Of a DNA stretch of 64,000 nt, positions 1 through 10,847 are shown piece after piece. The stretch's first letter is position 1; the number at the start of each line of letters is the position of its first letter. The stretch lies in NCBI RefSeq assembly GCF_016808335.1, contig NC_053137.1:1984001-2048000 (forward strand). Reading direction: 5' to 3'. The DNA comes from Panicum virgatum. Its lineage: Eukaryota > Streptophyta > Magnoliopsida > Poales > Poaceae. Made by a program: the position numbers and the translations under genes. The notes under the pieces are model-generated. The model was not told the DNA's origin and ran no database searches. It was given only the letters and a program-made list of their open reading frames with translations.

Positions 1-1324
1 GCCGTGTTGCCACACACGGTCCCTGGCGCAGCCGCGTTGCCACACGTGGCCTCTGGCGCCTCGACGATGCCTGCGCTACCACACGCGGCCTCCGACATCC
101 CCGCGCTGCCACGCGCGGCCCACGGTGCCCCGATGTTGTCCCCAGCAGGCGCCCCGGCTCTCCCTCGACGAGCCGGGCTGCCCCTTGGCTTCCCACCCCT
201 GCCGGTGGGAACTCCGGCGCCAGCTGCCGGCTCCAGCCGACCTTCTCCGTCGCCCGACGCCATGGCTGGCGCCTCGCCGACTTCTGCTCGGCCTCAGCCA
301 GCCACCTCGCCGTCCAGTCAGCCCCGACCGACTGCTCCGTCACCTGGCCGGCCGCCTGCTGGCCAGGCTGCTCTTGGCTGGCCGCCTGCTGGCCTGGCTA
401 CTCTTCACCGACCACTCTCCGCTTTCGAGCACGTCTACATCCGGCGACAGCAGCCCCCTGCTGGTCCTCCTCCTCCTCCCTTGCCCAAGGGAGCCGTGCC
501 CGTTCCCCCCATGGTGAACTAGCACGGCATGACCACCAGGGCGAAGTCCGGCTTCCGCCAACCGGCGCTCTTCCATGCCGCTCCACTGTCGCCGATCCCG
601 AAGACCTTCCGCAGTGCCCTCGTCGATCCCAATTGGCGGGCTGCTATGGAAGCTGAGCACGACGCTCTGCTGGCGAACAAGACTTGAGATCTTGTTCCTC
701 GCCCACCTCGCGCCAACATCATCACCGGCAAGTGGATCTTCAAGCACAAGTTCCATGCTGATGGAACTCTGGAGCGGTACAAGGCGCACTAGGTCCTCCG
801 CAGCTTCACCCAGCGCCCAGGCGTGGACTTCGACGAGACCTTCGGTCCAGTTGTCAAGCCGGCCACAGTTTGCACCGTGCACTCTCTGGCACTCTCTCGC
901 GGCTGGCCTGTTCATCAACTGGACGTGAAGAACACCTTCCTGCACGGGACTCTCTCTGAGATGGTTTACTGTGCTCAGCCTGCTGGCTTCGAGGATACAG
1001 CTCATCCTGACCACGTCTGCCGCCTGAACAAGTCTCTCTATGGACTTAAGCAGGCGCCCCGTGCTTGGTACAGTCGATTTGCTGCATACCTGCTGTCCCT
1101 GGGATTCACGGAGGCCAAGATGGACACATCCCTGTTTGTCTTCCGTCACGGCGATGATATGATCTACCTGCTGCTCTACGTCGACGGCATTGTGCTCACG
1201 GCCTCTTCTGCTGGACTCCTTCAGCGCACCATCACTTCGTTGCAGTCTGAGTTCGCCATGAAGGACCTCGGTGAGCTCCATCACTTCCAGGGGATGCATG
1301 TGCAGCGCCGTGGCACTGGCCTAT
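1..1324 (+). pseudogene. Ty1/copia polyprotein, integrase tail and reverse transcriptase (5' part)
   Basis: This is the integrase C-terminal/spacer region (proline-rich, about 1-520) followed by the copia reverse transcriptase in frame 1. Landmarks are the QLDVKNTFLHG, LYGLKQAPRAWY and LLLYVDG blocks. The catalytic box reads YVDG at 1177-1188, where active copia enzymes have YVDD, so one catalytic Asp is lost. In-frame stops lie at 520-522, 685-687 and 790-792. The frame is then broken at 1324 by a 3.8-kb solo LTR and resumes at 5126. Gag, protease and the integrase core lie outside the window to the left. The element inserted into a MULE transposase gene. It is a dead copy. Confidence 0.93.
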
Positions 1325-2070
1325 TGTGACAATCCAGGTTTTAGGGGTTAAAAATATAATTTTTGTGTTGATTTAAACCATGATTTCTAGAGCAAGTGTA
1401 TTTTTGTTATTTTGGAAAAATGCAAAGTCCTTTTTACAAAATAGTTTTGCAAAAGTCAAAATTTCAAAAATTTATGAGGGGTTAAAATGTATATTTTGTT
1501 TTTCACTTTTACCCTCATAAAAAGATGTATTTATACTTAAGTCTACCCTTGCAATTTTAAACTAAAGTTGTATTCTTTTGCATTTTTAAAAGATTTGTTG
1601 CCTTTGATCTAGTGAAAATTTGCACAACAGGAAAGTTGTAGATCTTAAAAAGTTACACAACTTTTATGTTGGGCACTTTTTTATTTGAGCCCTAGATCAA
1701 CGGGAAATTTTTACTTTACAATTTGACCCCTAGATGTTTGGAAAATTGCAAAACCACCCTTGTCTGCATCTTCTTCCTCCCTCTGCTGGCAGAAACAGGG
1801 GCGCCGCCACCCTCGCCGGTTTTGCCCCGCCGTTGCTGTTTCACCCGCCGCCGGCTGCCCCGCACCGCCTTTGGAGCCCCATGCGTCGAATGCCCCTTCC
1901 CGCCGCCACCCAAGCCACCCTTGCTGGCCGTCCGTGCACGCGCCACGCCGCGCCGCCAGACGCCCCTGTAGCGCCGCCCGTGGACAGTTGCCGCTCGCCG
2001 CCGGAGTTGCCTCGACGAGCCTATCTCCTCCAGGAGCCCTTTTCTCGTGCTCATCCCTTCCTTCCTTGCC

Positions 2071-2078
2071 TATAAAAG
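2071..2078 (+). promoter_or_regulatory. LTR core promoter, TATA box
   Basis: TATAAAAG lies after a GC-rich stretch and is followed about 20 bases later by a C-run. The position fits the U3/R boundary of the solo LTR. Transcription would run rightwards, the same direction as the host copia. Confidence 0.6.
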
Positions 2079-4685
2079 GGGTAGAACCCCCCCCCCACGC
2101 TCACCCAACCCGCCCAGACCTCCACTGCCGCACGCCATTGCCGCTCGAGCTCTGAGCTCGTCGCGCAACATGCCCCTCCACCCCAGCCTTGCTCAAATTG
2201 AGTACTCCACGCCCTTCATCACCTCACCTGGAACCCTTCTAGCCCCCTCAAACCCCCTTCCTTGCCGACGAGCTCGCCGGAGCTTGGCTCCCTTTGGCCG
2301 CTGGCCCTGCTCGCCGTGGGCACGTCGCCTCGGACCATCTTTCCGTGAATCAAGTACACCAACAGGTGCGGTTGGTCCTCCCCATACTTTTCCCCATCTT
2401 TCCCCTCACCCCCATGGCCGTCCCTCGCCAGAATCCGGCCGGAGCAGTGCTCCCCCACGGCCAACCATGGCCAGGGACCTGATTGCTTCAATTGAAATCT
2501 CCATAAGGTCCTTTCTGCAAAATAGTCAGCCCCCTTTTCTTTTAAACTTTGTGAAATTTGAAAAATCCTAGAAAATGGTAGAAAAATTAGAAAAATGTCA
2601 AATAAATTTTGTTGTGTTCCTCTTACTAGCTGTATAACTTTGGCTACTAAAGTTTGTATAAAAGTTTATATTGTGTGCTCTAATTTAATTGTTAGTAAAT
2701 GAGTAATATATTTATATCTTTTAAACCATAGCTTTGATATGTTTGATTTTTGGAAATTAGTATCCTTTTACCATGTATAGTCTTGTGTGAAATTTGTGGC
2801 CCCAATGCTTGATTTTTGCTTGTTATTTCATGAGTTTTATTTTAAATGCTTGGAAATTCATGCTTTATTTATATCTCATGTTCTAATATTATGTTGTTTG
2901 TGATCTTTAAACCATGTGTTGTCCATACTATAAGTAGCACTGTGTAATTTTTGTAGACCCAATACTAGCCTCGAGCATGAGTTCTTAAATATTTTGATAT
3001 ATGATGCTTGATTCATGTTTATTTTGTAAGACTTGTTCCTGTTAGTTTTTGTAGCTGAAATTTTTTATGCTAGCCTCTACTAGCCATGTGTAAGCTTTGG
3101 TAATTTTGGCAACAATAATAGCTCTGCCTAGCTTGAGTTTTTAATTTACTCTTGAGTTCTAAGATTAATTTATAAATACTAGTTCTTTTTCATATACATG
3201 TTCTTTCTTTTGAATTCTGAGTTTATGTTTGAATTAGAATCTTAATTGTTGAATTTTATTTTGAATTCAAATTCTAAATTTAAATTCAACCCACCCCATT
3301 TCTTGAATAAAATCACCCTTCCTTTCTTTTGATTTCAAACCATGCTACTTAGTGTAGCTAGTCTTGTTATTTTATGAAATTCCTTCTGTTTACTTTTACT
3401 TTATAAACGATTGCCCAGTAAAGTAACACTTTTAAGCTTGGTCTTAAATGTTTACTTTATTGGATAACAACTTTTTAGTGAAGGAAAGCTATACTTAAGC
3501 ACTTCACTAATTTCGAGTACTGCATTGCATATAGAAACAATATCGCTACTAGACGGAACGTACGAGCTCATCCAGGAACCAGATGAGATATTTCCGAAGC
3601 CCAAGTCAACATTACGAAAGATAATGAAGACCTGAATGTGAACCTAAAGTCCGAGAAGTGAACTGCATGAAGTCCAACAACATCGCCGAATTAATTGAAG
3701 TCCCGAACTCTAATTTGGAAGAGCTAACGCTTACTGACTCTATAGACTCTACTAAAGGCAAGCCCCGGTGCATAATCCTATTACTTTAAATTATGCAATA
3801 TATTGTTACTCTTTATTTGTGCATTTAAGTTATTGGAGTTTAATGAAAACCTTAGATGCATAATTCTAGGTACCTATTGATTGAACACTAAAATCAGAGT
3901 TCGATTAGATGCTATGCTAATAGGACCGGTAAAAGTCGAGTGATTGCCTGTCACTTGCGAGCTTTATAGGAGTTGATTGTTTACTTTCGTGTAATCACTA
4001 TAAGGACCATGGACGGATGTGGTTACGAGCATCATGTTGAAATCCGTCTGTGTTGATGAACTTGATAAGGCCGCAGTGTGTGGTAGCGGTGGTTAAGCGT
4101 TTGAAAGTACTAGCCACATGCCGTAAATATGGTATGCGGCAAGCCTAGTAACTCCTCAGCCCGGTAAGTGGACATATCCCCCACTCTCTCTTAGAGATAG
4201 GAAATTAAATTATGTTGGAAATTAAATTAAGTTGCGCAACACACTACGGCTGCAGAGAGGGTCGGGCTCGCTGCAGTCGGGGAGAGTGGCATTGATCCAT
4301 GAACCAGAATGAGAAGCAAACGGTTCCTTGGGAGTGACTCGTCGGTGCTCTAAGTGTGTGTGTTAGGTTTATCCTTGCAAGGTTGGAAATTCGATTCAGA
4401 ATCGTCCGTTTCTCACGGAAATTGAGACTGCTTGATCCCTTTGCCACATAGAGTAAGAAGTGGAACATTTATGATTCGTAATATGGTTGAATGCAAATAA
4501 TTTTTTTTCTACCATGCTTTTATAGATAGGTGCAAACCTAGAACGCTTAATCCAACTAGAACCTGAAAGCTAAAACTTGAAATTAAGGACCTACTCTTTG
4601 TTGCTTTTCAGCAAAAGAAAACCCAGAACCTTCACAAGCCTTGCATGTCTAGTTATAGGGCTATGATATACCGGGTCAGCCTTGC

Positions 4686-4703
4686 TGAGTATTAGTATAC
4701 TCA
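4686..4703 (+). other. LTR hairpin TGAGTA-N6-TACTCA
   Basis: A perfect 6-bp stem with a 6-base loop, preceded by CTTGC. The same stem and loop size occur in the other long solo LTR at 55371-55388, also near the 3' end. It may be a conserved LTR RNA or DNA structure. Confidence 0.65.
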
Positions 4704-5120
4704 GTCTTGCTTGTGACTTTGTTTTCAGGTAATCTTTGAAGGTTTGGTGAGATTGACGTCATGTACGGGCTTCATCATGATGTCATATATCGTCGCTAGA
4801 TATCGTTTTCTTTCCGCTGTTTGTAAACTCTGAAGAACGTATCCACTTTCAAACTGCTGAGGTACTTTGTTTGAAACCTCCAAACTCAGTTTGTAATGAC
4901 CTTTACTATTAAAGTTTGAATTGTGAAGTCTTGGCTATTGTAATCTCTGGACTCACCTATGAGTGAGGTATGTTGTTTCGATCCGAAGTATAGTGGTTTA
5001 ATCGGGATTTTACCCGACAGACTGTCAAATTTCTCTGTTTGACGTGTGTGTTAACCATTTTAGTAATAATAGTGATGGTTAACACACTTTAATTGGATTA
5101 ATTTTGGCGGTTCTGCCACA

Positions 5121-5883
5121 CCTGTTCCTTTCTCAGCGCCAGTACATGGTGGTCCTCCTGGAGCGCGCAGGCATGGCTGAGTGCAAGTCGTGCGCCACCC
5201 CTATCGACATTAATCCGAAGCTGCCAGCAGATGGGCCGCCCATCCAAAATCCTTCGGATTATCGCAGCCTCGCAGGAGCTCTTCAGTGGCTGACCTTCAC
5301 CCATCCGGATCTTGCATATGCCGGCCAGCAGGTCTGTCTCTTCATGCATGATCCCCGGGAGCCGCATCTTGCTGCCCTCAAGCGCATTCTGCGCTATGTT
5401 CGTGGCACGCTGCATATGGGTCTTCTACTTCAGCCCTCTCAGAGCTCTAACTTGACGGTGTACTCCGACGCTGATTGCGCTGGCTGTCCCGACACCAGGC
5501 GCTCCACCTCCGGCTATGCGGTCTTCCTCGGCGACAACCTGGTCTCCCGGTCCTCCAAGCGGTAGAACACAGTCTCCCATTCCAGTGCGGAGGCTGAGTA
5601 CCGTGTCGTGGCCAATGGCCTGGCCGAGGCCACCTAGTTGCGCCAACTTCTGCTGGAGCTTCATGCACCTTCACGCCGCGCCTCGCTGGTATATTGTGAT
5701 AATATCAGCGCTGTCTACATGTCCTCCAACCCCGTCCAGCATCAGCGCACCAAGCACATCGAGATCGATCTTCACTTCGTGCGGGAGCGTGTTGCTCTTG
5801 GTGATGTCCGTGTCATGCACGTCCCGACATTTGCACAGTACGCGGACATCTTCACCAAGGGGTTGCCTACTTCACTCTTCTAG
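5121..5883 (+). pseudogene. Ty1/copia polyprotein, connection and RNase H (3' part)
   Basis: Continues the pol frame after the solo LTR (5121-5125 is the duplicated target). It carries the copia connection block (DYRSLAGALQWLTFTHPDLAYA) and RNase H motifs (YSDADCAGCPDTRRSTSGY, SSAEAEYR, KHIEIDLHFVRE). In-frame stops lie at 5563-5565 and 5635-5637; the natural stop is at 5881-5883. With the upstream stops this makes five nonsense changes, so the element cannot encode its own enzymes. Confidence 0.93.
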
Positions 5884-5924
5884 GAGTTCAGGTCCAGTCT
5901 GAATGTTCAGGGCTTCAACGATCA

Positions 5925-5942
5925 GACTGGGGGGGGGGGGCG
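5925..5942 (+). other. Copia polypurine tract
   Basis: GACT followed by a run of 12 G (5929-5940) directly precedes the 3' LTR. This is the usual site for plus-strand DNA priming. Confidence 0.75.
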
Positions 5943-6175
5943 TGTTAGCAAGGCAATTAGGGTTATGAGTGGCTGGCCCATTGGGCCTTGGGTGGCCGGC
6001 GCCCAGCCTCCCTGGCTGGGGGCGCCGCCCCCCTCCCTGATTTGGTAGATGGCGGCGGGATCCCCCTGATGGTGGTGTTTCTATAAACCATCTAGGGTAT
6101 CCCGCCTATATATGTACACCCCTGTGCACCTCTATCAATCAATCCATTCATTCCCCGCAATATACATTGCTTACA
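5943..6175 (+). mobile_element. Copia 3' LTR (233 bp)
   Basis: Begins TGTTAGC and ends GCTTACA, a 6/7 inverted match, directly after the polypurine tract. It includes a TATATATGTA stretch near 6109. The next 5 bases, TATCT (6176-6180), should be the right TSD, but the left copy is outside the window. It is inserted in exon 2 of a minus-strand MULE transposase. Confidence 0.8.
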
Positions 6176-7407
6176 TATCTCTACCACACTCCCAGGCATT
6201 TTCAGCTCTACCTCTGCCTTGAAGTTGAACAATAAAGCAAAACTTTCCTCCCAGATGCCAAAAATCTTTTCTGCTGCAATTTGCCTACCAAACCACATTG
6301 TTCCATATCCTATCGTGACATTATATTTTTCCTCCAACTCTTTTTGCAGTTTTTTTGCACCCATGTTAGCATCCTTTCTTAGAAAGGGAACGGCCTTCTC
6401 TGCTACCCAATGGTATGAAGCCATCTTAGTCCTAACTCTTGCAGTAGATGCACAAAAATGATCTCCTTTATTTAAAGTAATCTGCAAAATTGGATAAATA
6501 TTAAATACAACACTAAATATGGCTCCTTATTTGATACCTATATATAAATATAAATATAAACAAAAAATACAGATTATACCCTGACTTGCTTCTCATCATG
6601 CATCAACCTAGCCACAATAGCCCATGGACATCCTGCAGCTTTGCAATAGCCCCTAAACTTGTCATTACAAGATTTCTCTGTTCCCAGCTCAAATTGTCCC
6701 ACAATAGCATGTTGCCTCACTACTGCCCTGAATTCATTCATACAAGCATAGATGGTTCCTACTTTCATTGGAGGATCTTCCATGTCATAAACAACTGACT
6801 CCTCTCCAGGAATTATATCATCAACAAGTAATTCTGGTCCTTCTAGTTCCATATTCAAAAGAGCAGACCCATTTGCAGCTTCCTTTTCAGCTGCAATCCT
6901 TGCTTGCTCTGCTCTCTCATCCTCTGCTCTCAGCCCAACAAATTCATACATAGCATCTTCGTCCATCAATCTGATAGGAGCATCTATCTGTTCTTCTGGA
7001 ATTGGCTCTATCTCTAAGCTGTCCCAGTCTATCACATTTGCAACATCTAGAGGATCCGTTGAATCTACTTGTGTCCCAACATTGTCAGACACTACATTAC
7101 TCATGGCTCCCTCTGTAACAGTAGACTTACAAAGTATTTGTCCAGACTTGTCCTCGACATCAACAAAAAGCATCAACTTTTTTTCTGCAATTCTTTCAAA
7201 GAATGCTAGTGATAAAGCTCCATCATCACCCAAATTTCTTTCCCCACCGGTACACATATCAAATTTAGATATCACAGGGTGTTGGGAGCTTCCCCAAGTC
7301 ACTCTTTCGGCCAAGTCTTTTTCTAAAGATAACATGGTGTAGCAGCGGTAGTCTACAATCCATTCATAGCATTTTCAAGGCACATCAACAGAGCTACCAT
7401 CATCCAT
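6176..7407 (-). pseudogene. Mutator-like (MuDR) transposase, N-terminal part
   Basis: Reads leftwards from an ATG at 7407-7405. An acidic N-terminus leads into the MuDR DNA-binding/zinc-finger region (FRAVVRQHAIVGQFEL, CKAAGCPWAIVARL), then a 98-bp GT-AG intron (6579-6482). Exon 2 has the transposase N-terminal block (KKLQKELEEKYNVTIGYGTMW). An in-frame TGA lies ten codons after the start. The copia insertion at 6175 cuts the protein before the catalytic DDE domain, which would lie left of the window. The family normally cuts and pastes Mu elements with 9-bp TSDs. Confidence 0.88.
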
Positions 7408-8007
7408 CTTTGCTAAGAATTGTGAAATCTGGACTGACAATCTAAACACAGCATCCAGGTCAATCCTACCGTGTACAAAAAAACAAGTACATGGATCAGT
7501 AAGTTCGATCCTAATCGACATTTTTCTTCACGGATGCGTCCTTCCCCCAAATCGAACCAAACTGAAACTATATGGAACCCAACCAAGAGAGTGATTAGGG
7601 AGTGCGTTCTTACCCGGGAGGCACATCAGAGGGATCCATGGAGTCCATTCAGGCCGTTCCGATTGCCCGCATCTGCTGGTTGCATTCCTCCCCAGGAACC
7701 CTAGCAGCGGCGCAAGAACGAGAGTGACAAGAGAGAGGAACGGAAGAGGCGATGTGAAAGAGATCCAATCGTGTATCGCTGGAAACAGATTCAATTGTGA
7801 GAGAGCCAAAGGGGCAGGGGTAGGATTGGAAATTCAGTTAGGCTATGAAAGAAAAAGAAAAGGAAAAAGAGGCATAATTGAGAAAATAGATGGAAAACCC
7901 CCAAACTGGATCAATTCGTGCTATGGGGGTTAAATTCTGAAAGGCACACGAATTGAGTCCCAAATCCTGAAAGGCAGTCGTATTTGATCCCAAATCCTGA
8001 AATTTCT
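7408..8007 (-). mobile_element. MULE 5' leader and right terminal inverted repeat
   Basis: This stretch lies between the MuDR start codon and the F-box coding sequence. The outer 90 bases contain two direct copies of CCCAAATCCTGAAA (about 7959 and 7989) within alternating 'fully degenerate' spacing, as in long Mu-type TIRs. The junction with the F-box frame is at about 8007. The opposite TIR and TSD are off-window, so the end is approximate. Confidence 0.6.
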
Positions 8008-8443
8008 CGCCTCCCGCCGGGCGAGCCCGCGGACCTCTTCCGCGCCTCCCTCGTCTGCAAGCTCTGGCTCCGCATCGCCTCCGACCCGGCCTTCCTCCGC
8101 CACTACCGCGCCTTCCACCGAGGCGCCCCACTGCTTGGCTTCTTCTACAGCGTCGGTTGCCCGAGCTATTCCCCTCTATTCATCCCCACCACGACAGCAG
8201 CGCCCCCCTTGCGCCGGCCGGTGTATGACGACCACCATTGGTTGGTCCTCGACTGTCGCCACGGCCGCATCCTCCTCAGGAACTTGGACCTGGACTTCTC
8301 CGTGTGGGATCCGATCACCGGTTCCCGGGAGGAGCTGTCGCCGCTCAAATTCTGGTACACGTTCTGCTCAGCTGCGGTGCTCTGCGCTATGGCCGGCTGC
8401 GATCACCGCGACTGCCACGGAGGTCCGTTCCTCATGGTCTGTG
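8008..8443 (+). pseudogene. F-box protein gene, first visible part
   Basis: Starts mid-F-box: LPPGEPADLFRASLVCKLW is the second half of the motif that binds SKP1 in SCF ubiquitin ligases. A grass-type F-box-associated region follows (RGAPLLGFFYS, VLDCRHGRILL, VWDPITGS). The methionine and first F-box helix are missing because a MULE inserted here. The frame stops at the CACTA insertion (TSD GTG 8441-8443) and resumes in phase at 12133. It is probably a broken member of the large grass F-box family; the target is unknown. Confidence 0.85.
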
Positions 8444-8463
8444 CACTACCGGAAACGACATAT

Positions 8464-8850
8464 ATGCCGAGTGCTCGTTTCTTTGCCGAGTGCCAAACCA
8501 CGGGCACTCGGCAAACATCAAATTTGCCGAGTGCCGATTCCCAGACACTCGGCAAAGATTACGCACACGGTACATTCCACTTTTGCCGAGTTCCAGCACT
8601 CGGCAAAAGTCCAACACTCGGCATAAAATACATTTGCCGAGAGCCGCGGGGTAGGCACTCGGCAAAATTTGAGCACGTGGCCGCCGCCGGCGCCAGCCAT
8701 CAAACCGGCTGACGGCCGTTAGTGTTTGCCGAGTGCCGGTCGTCAGGCACTCAGCAAAAACTAATCTTCACCGAGTGTTTTTTTCTGGCACTCGGCAAAG
8801 TTCATTTTGCCGAGTGCATTTTTCTGGCACTCGGCAAATATTCAAATTTT
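8464..8850. repeat. CACTA 1 left subterminal array
   Basis: About six inverted pairs of TTTGCCGAGTGCC facing GGCACTCGGCAAA, with short spacers. In En/Spm-type elements such repeats bind the TnpA-like protein. Each pair could fold as a hairpin. Confidence 0.85.
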
Positions 8851-9640
8851 TTCCATTGTAGACCTCAAAATTTTTTTACCCAATATATACAACATGTGGT
8901 ACTCCATGTTCAAATTTGGTGTATTTTTTAATGTATTTTATATATTTTATGAATTAATTGTATTTTCATCAATTTTTTGAATCAAATCAAATTTGAACTG
9001 CAAGTGATTCAAATATATGAAAAAAATTAGTAGAAAATTTATATTCGTACTATTCAACCAACATTGAGGACTTATTTATGAAATCAAAAAAAATTTCAAA
9101 CATGTTGTTAAGGAAACACTACCTCGATCGCGTGCCTGAGCGGATTTTAAGTTCTATAAAAAGCAAACAAAGTCCGAAAATCATGAAATTTGACAAGATG
9201 TCAAGATATCCTATGTGGAGGCTATGGTAAAAAAATTGACAACATTTCGCACAAGTTGTCACGTATGCTCACAATCCGGAACATTTCTTAAGAAGTTTCA
9301 AAATTGTTGAGAATGGTGCGGTATGATTTGAAGTGAAAGTGACAGTCGATTTGTGGTTTGCCTATAAAAATTTTTGTATAGCCAATAGACATCAATGATC
9401 ATATCATGTCAAAATTTGGTAATTTTTTGAATCCGTTTGATAATTATTATTTTTTCTGCACTTATATAAATGGAAGTGGAGCTAAAACTACATGAAATAA
9501 TGGTTAATTTTGGTAATTTTTGGAATATGCATTGTGGAGTAAATTTGACAAGATATTTCCAAAGTATGCTGCAGCAAATTTTGAAAATATGCTGAAACGA
9601 GAAAAAGAGGGAGTCAAAAAATGATTTAAAAAAAGTTATT
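8851..9640. other. Conserved AT-rich non-coding spacer of CACTA 1
   Basis: No convincing reading frame. It aligns by eye with 48960-49890 of CACTA 5, for example GGAGGCTATGGTAAAAAA here versus GGAGGCTATGATAAAAAA there, and AAAATCATGAAATT versus AAAATCATAAAATT, in the same order. Both spacers lie between a left and an internal motif array. Conservation without coding potential hints at a cis function or a non-coding RNA; this is inference. Confidence 0.6.
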
Positions 9641-9800
9641 TGCCGTGTGCCCCCTTACCTGGCACTCGGCAAAGGATTATTTTGTCTGAGTGCCCTCTGA
9701 GCCAGCACTCGGCAAATCAGTTGTTTGCCTTTTTTTGAAAATGGCTTTGACGAGTGCCGGATCTCGGGCACTCGGCAAACCTGATCCGGCACTCGGCAAA
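9641..9800. repeat. CACTA 1 internal motif array
   Basis: Three to four facing pairs of the same subterminal motif, about 1.2 kb inside the element and just before a GC-rich leader. The first unit reads TTTGCCGTGTGCC, the variant used by CACTA 5, so the two families are related. Confidence 0.8.
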
Positions 9801-9839
9801 TCCTCGCGCACCGCAAAGACTTATCCAAATCGGCCTTCC

Positions 9840-10200
9840 CTGGCTCACACACCGCACACCACACAGGCACGCCCGCCCGTCCACCGTCGCCCGCCCGCCT
9901 GCGCCGCCGCCTGTCCGCCCGCGCTGCCGCCGGCTGTCCCCGCGCGCCCCCCGCCGCCATCGGCCGTCCGCTCACGCCGCTGCCGCCCGTCCGCCCGCAC
10001 CGCCGCCGCCCGTCCGCCCGTGCCCCCGGCCGCCATCGCCCTTCAGCCCGCGTCGCCGCCGCCCGTCGGCCCGTGCCGCGGCCGCCACGCCTCCGGCCGC
10101 CCGCTCCACGCAGCCTGCGCCGTCTCTCACCATGGCCGGCGCATAACCATCCCCCTCGACGCTCCACGCCGGCGGCCCCGGTCCACGCAGCCTGCGCCGG
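9840..10200 (+). other. GC-rich, CCG/CGCC-rich leader of CACTA 1
   Basis: Low-complexity sequence of repeated GCCCGTCCGCCC-like words. Open frames exist on both strands because stop codons are rare in such composition; I do not call a protein. Its place after the internal array matches the GC-rich leader of CACTA 5 (50030-50740). Confidence 0.5.
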
Positions 10201-10569
10201 CGCTCGGCCCCCTGACGGTCCTCCGCGCCGACCTTGACGTGGAAGGCAGCTTCGACGACGCCGTCGCCGGCACGGTGAGGCGCGTGGTGCTGACCTCATC
10301 GATAGCGGCGGTCTTCATCAGGCCAGAGCTGCAAGGCGACGGGCACGTCCTGGACGAGGGCTCCTGGTCCGACGTCGAGCACCTCAGAGCCGAGAAGCCG
10401 ACGTCGTGGGGGTACTGCGTGTCCAAGGTGCTCCTGGAGAAGGCGGCGGCCAGGTTCGCGGAGAAGCACAGCATCAGCCTCATCACCGTCTGCCCGGTCA
10501 CCATCTTTGGCGCAGCGCCCTCCCTGAACTTCAACACCAGCGTCCCGAGCGGCCTCGCGCTCCTGTCCG
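10201..10569 (+). pseudogene. Captured anthocyanidin reductase-like fragment
   Basis: The translation has the short-chain reductase signature of the DFR/anthocyanidin-reductase family: a [10 protein letters not shown] strand, [14 protein letters not shown], a [14 protein letters not shown] stretch containing the YxxxK active-site pair, and [12 protein letters not shown]. These enzymes make flavan-3-ols with NADPH. The N-terminal Rossmann motif is absent. About 45 residues usually found between FDDAVAG and TVRRVVL are missing, joined in frame. A GTGAG donor at 10570 marks the end of a captured exon. Best match is anthocyanidin reductase; dihydroflavonol reductase is an alternative. It is a passenger fragment, not a working enzyme gene. 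Confidence 0.8.
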
Positions 10570-10847
10570 GTGAGAATTGAGATCGGAAGCACCTCATCCT
10601 GGATCGATAACACTCAGTAAAAACTCCTGACCAATAACACTTAGTAAACACTTTGTTAAATATAGCAAAAGAAAACAATCAGCCTGCAGCAAAATTCACA
10701 CTGTTGATAGTTTCTGTCTTCAGCAAATTGAGTGAAAATTTGGTAGCCACTACTGGTATGTGATCATTTATTTAGTAGGTTCCAGTATGATCTCCATTAT
10801 TCTGGAGTTACCACTACCAAGATTACGGAAATCAACTGACCACTCAC

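Larger units (their letters stand above)
1325..5120 (+). mobile_element. Solo LTR, Ty3/gypsy type (3.8 kb)
   Basis: The segment starts TGTGACAATCC, ends TTCTGCCACA, and is flanked by near-identical 5-bp sites (CCTAT 1320-1324, CCTGT 5121-5125). Ignoring it rejoins the copia reading frame. I find no internal terminal repeat, primer site or pol domain, so it looks like one long LTR left by recombination. A GC-rich leader with a TATA box (2071) and a long AT-rich half resemble the 3-4 kb LTRs of Del/Tekay-type chromoviruses; the lineage is inferred. Open frames within it are not convincing genes. Bases about 2570-5100 hold no other feature apart from the hairpin at 4686. Confidence 0.85.

Noticed and set aside
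340..1299. 319-residue minus-strand frame over the copia pol region
   Set aside because: It is the antisense shadow of the reverse transcriptase, whose motifs are clear on the plus strand.
1325..5120. Complete non-autonomous LTR element rather than a solo LTR
   Set aside because: No internal terminal duplication, PBS or PPT was seen; TG...CA ends with a 5-bp near-TSD fit a single LTR. A self-dotplot could reverse this.
9655..10299. Long Arg/Gly/Ala-rich minus-strand frame in CACTA 1
   Set aside because: It mirrors a CCG-rich leader; stop codons are rare in such sequence and no domain is present.
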